Of a stretch of 64,000 nucleotides of DNA, positions 57,345 through 64,000 are shown piece by piece (within the stretch, counting starts at the first letter, position 1; each line of letters starts with the position of its first letter). The stretch covers positions 66,042,180-66,106,179 of the forward strand of contig NC_086380.1 in assembly GCF_036588685.1 (NCBI RefSeq). Direction: 5' to 3'. A model generated the notes under the pieces. The model worked only from the letters and a program-made list of their open reading frames with translations. It was not told where the DNA came from and searched no databases. A program made the translations under genes and the position numbers. The DNA comes from Mytilus trossulus. Taxonomy: Eukaryota; Mollusca; Bivalvia; Mytilida; Mytilidae.

Positions 57345-57685
57345 GGTATAGTCGATGCCACTGCTGGTGGACGTTTCGTCCCCGAGGGTATCTCTAGCCC
57401 GGTAGTCAACACTTCGGTAATGACATGAATATCAATTATATGGTCATTTTTAAAAATTTCCTGTTACAAAACTTCGAAAAACTAAGGAATTTCTTGTCCC
57501 AGGAATAGACTATCGTGGACGTATTGGTTACTACTTTTGGGAATTGCGGGTGATAAATGCTCTTCAACTTTGTACTTGTTTGGCTTTACATTTATTTCGA
57601 TCTAAGCGTCACTGATGAGTCTTATGTAGGCGAAACGCGAGTCTGTCGTATTAGATTTTAATTGTGGTACCTTTGATAACTATTA
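57345..57685 (-). repeat. cgcgtttcgtc-family repeat, full-length inverted copy
   Basis: Reverse complement runs gactcatcagtgacgc, aagttgaagagcattt, ttcctgttacaaaac-type middle, then gactaccgggctagagatac and cgtccaccagcagtggcatc. Best-preserved 3' part of the family in the window. Confidence 0.75.
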
Positions 57686-58129
57686 AATCCTATTTCAAGT
57701 TATTTCCACTAAAATATGTTTTTACGACGTAATCAACTCAGAATCTATCAAGATTATTATATTCAAGTGAAACAGCATGACATTTAAAAAACATGAGAGT
57801 AGTACATATAAGGTCAAATATCCACATTTAGCTTTCCATTCATATATAGTAGTAATACCACTGTTGATTTCCGCTATTGATAGTCAATTGTTTCAATTAA
57901 CTTCTCATCAAGAGCATTTGTTATGTGCATGTCCACCATTATGTCAATGACAGAAAAATATCAATGTTTTATATAAGGCTCAGAAATTGTGTTTCGTGCC
58001 AAATACACAAATGTTGAGATATAATTTTATCTGAGACTGATCTAATATTGTTGTTATACTGTAGCTAAAATCTATTATATTAAAGAAAATGAAAATTAAT
58101 TTTCATCCCCAAAAGAAATCAAAATTTTG

Positions 58130-59430
58130 GCATGACATGAATTTGACATTGCACGAAATTATCCCTTTGTTACAATATCTAGTAGATAAAGGCGTTACAT
58201 GAAATCGACCTTGCACAGAAATATCCCTTTATTACTAAATTTGAAAGATAAGGGCCAGCGTGAAATGGAATTCACATTTCACGAAATGATCCCTTTGTGA
58301 TAATATGTATAAGATGATCGAAGGCGTGACATGACATTAACATTGCACGAAATGATCACTTTGTTACTATATTTAGTAGATGATAGTGTGACGTGAAATT
58401 GACATTGCACGGAATTATGCCTTTGTTACTTTATTTAGTAGACGAAAACGTGACATGACATTAACATTGCACGAAATGATCCCTTTGTTACTATATTTAA
58501 TAGATGAAAGTGTGACGTGAAATTGACTTTGCAAGGAATTATCCCTTTGTCACTTTATTTAGTAGACGAAAACGTGACATGACATTAACATTGCACGAAA
58601 TGATTCCTTTGTTACTATATTTAGTTGATAATAGTGTGACGTGAAATTGACATTGCACGGAATTATCCCTTTGTTACTTAAACTTTATTTAGTAGACGAA
58701 AACGTGACATGACATTAACATTGCACGAAATGATCACTTTGTTACTATATTTAGTAGATGATAGTGTGACGTGAAATTGACATTGCACGAAATGATCTCT
58801 TGTGACTATATTTAGAAACTATAGATGAAAGCGCGACATAACATTGACATTGCACGAAAGATCTTCGAGAAATGATCCCTCTGGTACTATATTTAGTAGA
58901 TGAAGGCGTGATTTGAAGTGACCCCTTTGGTACTATATTTATAAGATGAAGGCGTTTCATAAAATCGAACTTGCACGGAATTATACCTTTGTTACTATAT
59001 TTAGTATATGAAAAAGACATTGACATTGCACGAAATGATCTCTTGTAACTTTATTAAATAGATAAAGGCGTGACATGACATTGACATTGCACGAAATTAT
59101 CCTCAAGAAGTGATCCCTTTGGTACTATATTTATTAGTGGAGAGTATCAAAAAACATTGACCTTACATGAAATATTCCTTTGGTTACTATATTTAGTAGA
59201 TGAAGGCGTGACATGAAGTGATTCCTTTGGTACTATATTTATCAGTTTAGAGTGTGACAAGACATTGACCTTGCATGAAATAATCCCTTTGTTACTATAT
59301 TTAGTAGATGAAGGCGTGACACGAAATAATTTCCTTGTTACTATATTTAGTAGATGAAGGCGTGACATGACATTTACATTGCACGAAATGATTTCCTTCT
59401 TACTATATTTAGTAGATGAAGCAAACGGGA
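58130..59430. repeat. Minisatellite, 62-68 bp unit, about 19 copies, partly dimeric
   Basis: The unit core is acattgcacgaaatgatccc, then tttgttactatatttagtag and atgaaggcgtgacatga. From about 58320 to 58800 two unit variants alternate (acgaaaacgtgacatgac versus atgatagtgtgacgtgaaa), giving a higher-order period of about 130 bp. Ends at aagcaaacggg near 59425. Because unit length is close to 66, one minus-strand frame stays open for up to 112 codons with a repeated SSTKYSNKGIISCKVNV-like peptide; I regard this as a by-product. 57690-58129 holds nothing recognised. Confidence 0.85.
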
Positions 59431-59439
59431 AGTGTTCTA

Positions 59440-60052
59440 GCTGTGAAGTATAAACTACTTTTACAACTGTACCTGTCTTCCTCATCCGTGTTTTATTTAA
59501 ATAGATAGCTGACGTTTTCTTTGTGTTTTAAAATTTGTTAAGTTATTTCTTGAGAATTGAAGTAATTTTACTCATCATATTTGTATAAATAACGATACTT
59601 TAAAAGCTAACATTTAACCAAGACTCGTTGAACAGCATGACCGTTTTGTCGCTTTAAAAACATTACATTTTTAGATAACATTTAAATTACCGTTATTTGA
59701 TACAATTTTTAAACTGTTTATAAGTGTGTTTTTCAATCATAATAAATAGATTGAATATAAAAAAAGGTATGCAGATTTTCTAAACTTGATTTTTGTTTCC
59801 TGTTTTGTTTAACACATTTTTAATAGATTTTTAAAAGGCAATCATCTCCTCTGACATAGATCTCATTCTTAGCCTAGGTTTGGCATTCTTTTATTTGTTT
59901 TTTTTGTTAGCTAGTCTAATTTGTATAAGGCTATTTTATATCACAGTATCTTTGATGCGTTTCACTCGGTTTTTGTTTGTTGCCCCGATTTTGTTTTTTG
60001 TCCATGGATTTGCATGAACAGCGTATTTTTACCGTTGCCTTTATTTGGCATC
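59440..60052 (-). repeat. Spacer and inverted ggcaacagtagtataccgc fragment
   Basis: About 59925-60052 matches the start of the family in reverse complement (aaaggcaacggtaaaaatac, ccatggacaaaaaacaaaat). 59440-59924 is AT-rich with nothing recognised. Confidence 0.5.
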
Positions 60053-60461
60053 GGGTATCAGTGAATACACATCTGGTGTAGCAATACTGACACCCTTTCA
60101 TGATATGACAAAATATTTTTTGTTTATGTTGGAAAAGGTCTTGGGACAGTTTGTCCACAACATATTTTTAGTAAAGACATGCGCACGAAGGTTCAGGATA
60201 AAAACAGATCTTTCTCATTAGGTAGCTCCGTACTTTTAGTCTACTAAACTCTTATAAAACAGCCTAAACTACATTTTTGTATGGTTAGGATTTTCAAACT
60301 TATCTAAAACATAACAGTAAATTGTTAAAATGAACAGATAAACATGAATTTTCTATTTTGATTACTAGTAACAACTCGTTAGAGTTTAATTATCCTCGTT
60401 TTTCAGTATACCAAAAGACTTAAGAATGTTCGCACATGTATTACCAATATTTTTCAACTGA

Positions 60462-60712
60462 TCGGGCGGAGCTCATGTCTTAATTTGCATTAGAACAGTC
60501 TACTTGAAGATGTGTGTGATAAGGATGATTGCCGTTATAATTAATATTGAATTCTAATCAACTGTAAGTGTCACCAAACTCATATACAAGAGAGCTGAGT
60601 GTATGATATTGGACATATAACTGGACAGTTCATTAATGAGTTTATCCCAAAACTCCGGTCTTCAGATGAACTGGTCTTAAATAAGCGAACTTCTTAAACC
60701 CCGCCCATTCAA
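60462..60712. mobile_element. MITE-like element, GGGCGGAG ends (short copy)
   Basis: Left gatcgggcggagctcatg and right taaaccccgcccattc; inside, gtgtgtgataaggatgattg and aatgagtttatcccaaa match the 6020-6752 copy, without its central 480 bp. Confidence 0.7.
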
Positions 60713-60968
60713 GTGAAATAAATTTAATAATAATTTTGTTTTAAATAATAAGATCATTACAATAGGCAAATACACGTTTCGTAAAGCGCTTAACCTGACA
60801 TGAATAAATATAGAAGTGTGCTACGTGATCGGATCACAATAAGCTGTTTTATTAAAAAAATTTATTCATTAATACTACTTTTTCTGTTAAGTCTGTTTTT
60901 TTATGATATGCATTTGACGTGACTCTGTACTTATGTATCCTGTTATACTTTGAATCACACAATTATTT

Positions 60969-61738
60969 AGTCTTTCCACTTTTCTGTGGAAAGACTTATT
61001 GTATTTGTTCTGAACGTTACATCCTCGGGAATTTTTGATTTATTTTGATGAAAGGATTCGATGAAATTTTAGAGGAGTTATCTACCTTTACAAAACAAAT
61101 TTGTCGGTACGCTTTTTTACCTCATAAACAGTAAACCGTATAACCCTGGAATGTTTTTATTTGAATCCCCTAGGTCCTCACTTAGAAATGAGGTCAAGGT
61201 CCAGGTCAAGTTCTCAATTGTGACTTATGCCTGTTTTTGCATTTTCGCCGATAATTTCAAAGATACATATAAAAGAACAAGTGCAAAATGTCTACTTTGT
61301 TGTAAAGGCATTTGACCTTGTACAAAAAGTAAGGTTACAAATGACCTTGAAAAATGCCTAACGGAAGTGACTTTGAAAAAACCTGAAGTAGACTTTTTTG
61401 CAATTTTTTCATATAAAATTACTCACATTCGATATTTTTTGTCATAAAGATACATAAACTGATTACAGAAGACTAAACATTACTTCCAACAAACCGGAAG
61501 TGGTAAATTATCTCCCATTCTACATACAAAAGTATTTAAAACTATATAATTTTGGAATCTGTGTGAAAAAAGCTATCATATGCGACCGGAAGTGACATTC
61601 ATTTCCCCAGAAGTAGCATTATCTCCCTTACATCACTCAAAAGTATAATTAAACCATTATTTATTGTATTAGTATGAGGAAACTATCTATCTAATTTCTT
61701 TGTTATGGAAAGACTTTCAATTGTTCTCTGAACAATTG
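60969..61738. mobile_element. Element bounded by two perfect stem-loops
   Basis: Left hairpin AGTCTTTCCAC-TTTTCT-GTGGAAAGACT (60969-60996) and right hairpin CAATTGTTC-TCT-GAACAATTG (61718-61738). The ends also share direct similarity (ggaaagactt followed by gttctgaac). The interior has paired words such as ccggaagtg and atgaggtcaaggtcc and no open frame. End hairpins without inverted termini recall rolling-circle elements, but CTRR and TC ends were not established. Confidence 0.55.
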
Positions 61739-62105
61739 GTTTTTAATTCTAATTATTAATATGAGGCAGGCAAAACCTGTGAATGGGGACGAAGTCTGTG
61801 TGTATTATTTTTTTTTAATTCAATCATGTTGATAAAAGAAACCGAAATACCGTACGTAACGTTCCCGATTTTGGTTCTGTTGTTATGGAATTAGCTGTGA
61901 CGTTCTTTAAATTATGACGTCATATTCGATGTAAACAAAAGAAACGCTTTCATCAGGTAACGTTTTTTTCATATCAAACAATTATTAAAATTGAATTTGT
62001 ATTGAGATCTAATCTTATATTTTACTAGACTGATAAATATATTTTTTTTTTAGAAGAATGAAAAATTCGGGAAATTTTCCCGATTTAAAAAAAAATCAAT
62101 CTTAA

Positions 62106-63074
62106 GCTGGGGTCACACATTCACGATTTTTACTACCGTCCTCGACAGGACCATTCCCGATTAAAATGTATCAAAAGTCTGATCAAGATTCTGTGAATCG
62201 TGGATGGAAATTCAAACTTAAATCAAAATTTGTAAAAAAAAAAAAATTTGATCACGACAACAATCAGATAGTGTTCAGGAAGCGACGATATTCAACCGTT
62301 TCTAAGCGAATTAGTACCGATAATCCCGTTCTGAAGCCGCTTCTAACCCGATTTGTATTTTTCGCCAGGTAAAATTCGACCGAGTATGTCACGACTTCGT
62401 CCCGACTCTACCGAACGTAATCCGACAGAGATCAGACAGTGACCGACGCTGACGGAAGATATCCGTTAGAAAACTATCGACATATTCGGGATGATCAGGT
62501 ACTGACGGAACGTAATCCTATCACGGTCCGCTCTATCACATTGCAAACGGCTTTGTCTGGTCTCAGTCGTATTGTATTCTGTAATTATCGGGACTCTGAC
62601 GTGGGTATCATTGATTAATTTCGTATTAATAACGGGACTGTTTCGGCAAAAAAACGGTTCGCAATCGACAAGATCTGGATGCAATCTGGACTCAATCGGC
62701 AGAAAAACAACTATGAAAAATTACTCCAGATCATTCCCGTTCCACAAGACACCGTCCAGAATACAGTCATTGTTCGGAATTCGATCCGATACAGCAGAAT
62801 CTGTCACGACATAGCCACGATTGTAATCCGACTAGACAAAATCGGCTGAGTTGTCCCGAATGTTACGGGACGCACCTAACTGTCGGGGTGCTTTGCCGAA
62901 CTATTCGGACCCTTCCCGACCCATAAGAATCTGTTACGAACTCAAACGACTGTGTTCAGACAATGATAGGACATTCCAGATAATTGAGGATACTAATCCG
63001 ACTTTTTCACTTTTCGTGTCGTATTGCTGTCTGATCTCAAACGGGAGCAATAATCAGCAATGTGTGAACCCCGC
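62106..63074. mobile_element. 0.97-kb element with ggggtcacacatt ends and GC-richer interior
   Basis: Left gctggggtcacacatt and right reverse complement gcggggttcacacatt, each near a TTAA outside. The interior is visibly richer in CG words than its flanks, with many variants of cccga, tcgggac and ccgac (e.g. gaacgtaatcc twice, near 62413 and 62508). Weak open frames occur on both strands, none with recognisable domains. Confidence 0.65.
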
Positions 63075-63803
63075 ATTATTAATTTTTCTACCGTAATTGG
63101 GGACTTCGTCCCAATATTATACTTTTACTGTTAAGTCTGTTCTTTTGTTGTATCTACTTTACGTGACTCTGCATTTATGTATGCCGTCATACTTTGAACG
63201 ACAAAATTATTTTATGTCTACCTTTGAGAATTTCAAACGCGCAATTTTACACCAGTACTGAAAACCTGCCATCCTTTTCGGGTAGACTTTACATAGATAA
63301 ATAAAAACGTATAAGATAAACAAAATGAGGATGTTAAATTTGATGTATGCCATTTTGTGCTTCTTCGTTACATTTGTTATTTTTATAGTGATAAAGATGA
63401 TAACATAATGTTGACTGCTGTACCCCTTTTTATGACATTTTTACTCTTTCAGTACGTTTGTTTTGTTCACGCATCGTTGACAATGTAATGAAATGCGACT
63501 GACATACAAGTGAGAGGTTTAGCTAGCTATAAAACCAGGTTCAATTCACCATTTTCTACATTAAAAAATGCCTGTACCAAGTCAGGAATATGACAGTTAT
63601 TGTCAATTCGTTTGATGTGTTTGGACTTTTGATTTTGCCTTTTGATTTTGATCTTTCCGTTTTGAAATTTCCTTGGAGTTCAGTATTTTTGTGTTTTTAC
63701 TTTTTTTTCTAATAGCCAAGAATTGCAAAAAAATAATCAACCAATTTCATATAATTATTCATGATCTTGTAGCAAGCATGTGTAATTTTCTTTTCTCTTA
63801 CAG
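63075..63803 (+). repeat. Spacer with ctataaaaccagg repeat, then 5' side of the LRR gene
   Basis: About 63400-63700 is a good family copy (gttgactgctgtacccc, gagaggtttagctagctat, aaaaccaggttcaattcacc, cctgtaccaagtcagg). It ends near 63700. The stretch to 63803 ends in a pyrimidine-rich acceptor (ttttctcttacag), so an upstream 5' UTR exon is likely. Confidence 0.65.
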
Positions 63804-63814
63804 AAACAACGAGT

Positions 63815-64000
63815 ATGTTGCCGCTGTTATTATTTATCACATGTGTTCACGTTGTTAATTGTCAACGCTGTAAAATCATTTACGGCAGTTTCAAAACAGC
63901 CGATTGTCGTAGACTTCATTTAAGGGAAATTCCACAAAACCTATTGGAAGACATTGATGCATTGGACCTTGGTGAAAACAGCTTTGTGACAATTGCGAAT
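63815..64000 (+). CDS. Leucine-rich-repeat protein, N-terminal fragment (continues off window)
   Basis: ATG at 63815 follows a splice acceptor (cttacag, ending 63803) by 11 bases. The 62 codons to the edge encode a signal peptide (MLPLLLFITCVHVVNC) and an LRR N-terminal cap with the first repeat: CKIIYGSFKTADCRRLHLRE, then IPQNLL and IDALDLGENSFVTI. The pattern C...ADC..L.L.EIP..L...I..LDL..N is typical of LRR ectodomains, including Toll-like receptors and secreted LRR proteins, both greatly expanded in bivalves. Whether a transmembrane and TIR domain follows cannot be seen. Its role in recognition is inferred from the family. Confidence 0.85.
   Translation, partial: MLPLLLFITCVHVVNCQRCKIIYGSFKTADCRRLHLREIPQNLLEDIDALDLGENSFVTIAN

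Noticed and set aside
58751-59485. Minus-strand open frames with a repeated SSTKYSNKGIISCKV peptide
   Set aside because: They arise because the minisatellite unit is near 66 bp. Frames break wherever unit length changes and no signal peptide or splice context is present.
59931-60158. Cys- and Lys-rich 75-codon minus-strand frame
   Set aside because: Half of it is an inverted dispersed-repeat fragment; the Cys residues follow no known spacing.
62166-63096. Several open frames in the 62-63 kb element
   Set aside because: They occur on both strands because the interior is GC-richer. No transposase motif was found in any.
1-64000. Bacterial-style features (operons, ribosome binding sites, rho-independent terminators)
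   Set aside because: Spliced genes, retroelements and repeat content show the window is eukaryotic, so such calls would be meaningless.

Overview
The window is eukaryotic DNA: AT-rich, gene-poor, with small exons bounded by GT/AG splice sites and packed with interspersed repeats. The repeat vocabulary (a dispersed family with a core reading cgcgtttcgtc, a family starting ggtatgattgccaatgag, a tRNA-derived SINE with ggtcgtg, Naiad-type Penelope elements) and the gene types (a PAN/fibrinogen-related lectin, small Kazal inhibitors, a leucine-rich-repeat receptor start) point to a marine bivalve, most likely a Mytilus mussel. This assignment rests on recognition, not on a search.

Layout. 0-10 kb: a minus-strand fibrinogen-related gene (PAN-like exon plus three fibrinogen exons whose phases all agree; the last exons lie beyond the left edge), with a Tc1/mariner relic downstream and introns largely filled by DNA-transposon relics. 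10-13.3 kb: a decayed Naiad-type Penelope-like retroelement. 13.3-19 kb: dispersed repeats. 19.2-21.5 kb: minus-strand pseudogene of an uncharacterised multicopy family with a CDT..GxGKK motif and a Cys-rich C-terminus. 23.6-25.9 kb: a two-exon minus-strand gene for a 154-residue protein I cannot name. 27.2-30.2 kb: a 3.0 kb element with long terminal inverted repeats and a 5-bp target duplication, carrying nested insertions. 32.9-38.2 and 43.1-48.9 kb: two tandem minus-strand paralogues encoding secreted two-domain Kazal-type inhibitors (159 and 158 aa), each with four exons and identical phases. 50.2-54.0 kb: a 3.8 kb inverted-repeat-bounded element with four regularly spaced doublet motifs at each end and, in the middle, a second decayed member of the 19-21 kb gene family. 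55-63 kb: a second Naiad fragment, a 62-68 bp minisatellite, and three small transposon-like elements. 63.8 kb to the right edge: first coding exon of a plus-strand secreted or membrane LRR protein.

How the parts relate. The intact-looking host genes are typical of secreted or surface molecules linked to molluscan recognition and defence (fibrinogen lectin, Kazal inhibitors, LRR receptor), but nothing in the window shows that they are co-regulated. Most other sequence is mobile-element debris. The most unusual object is the 50.2-54.0 kb element, which suggests that an orphan gene family is, or once was, carried by a DNA transposon. No tRNA, rRNA or CRISPR feature was recognised.
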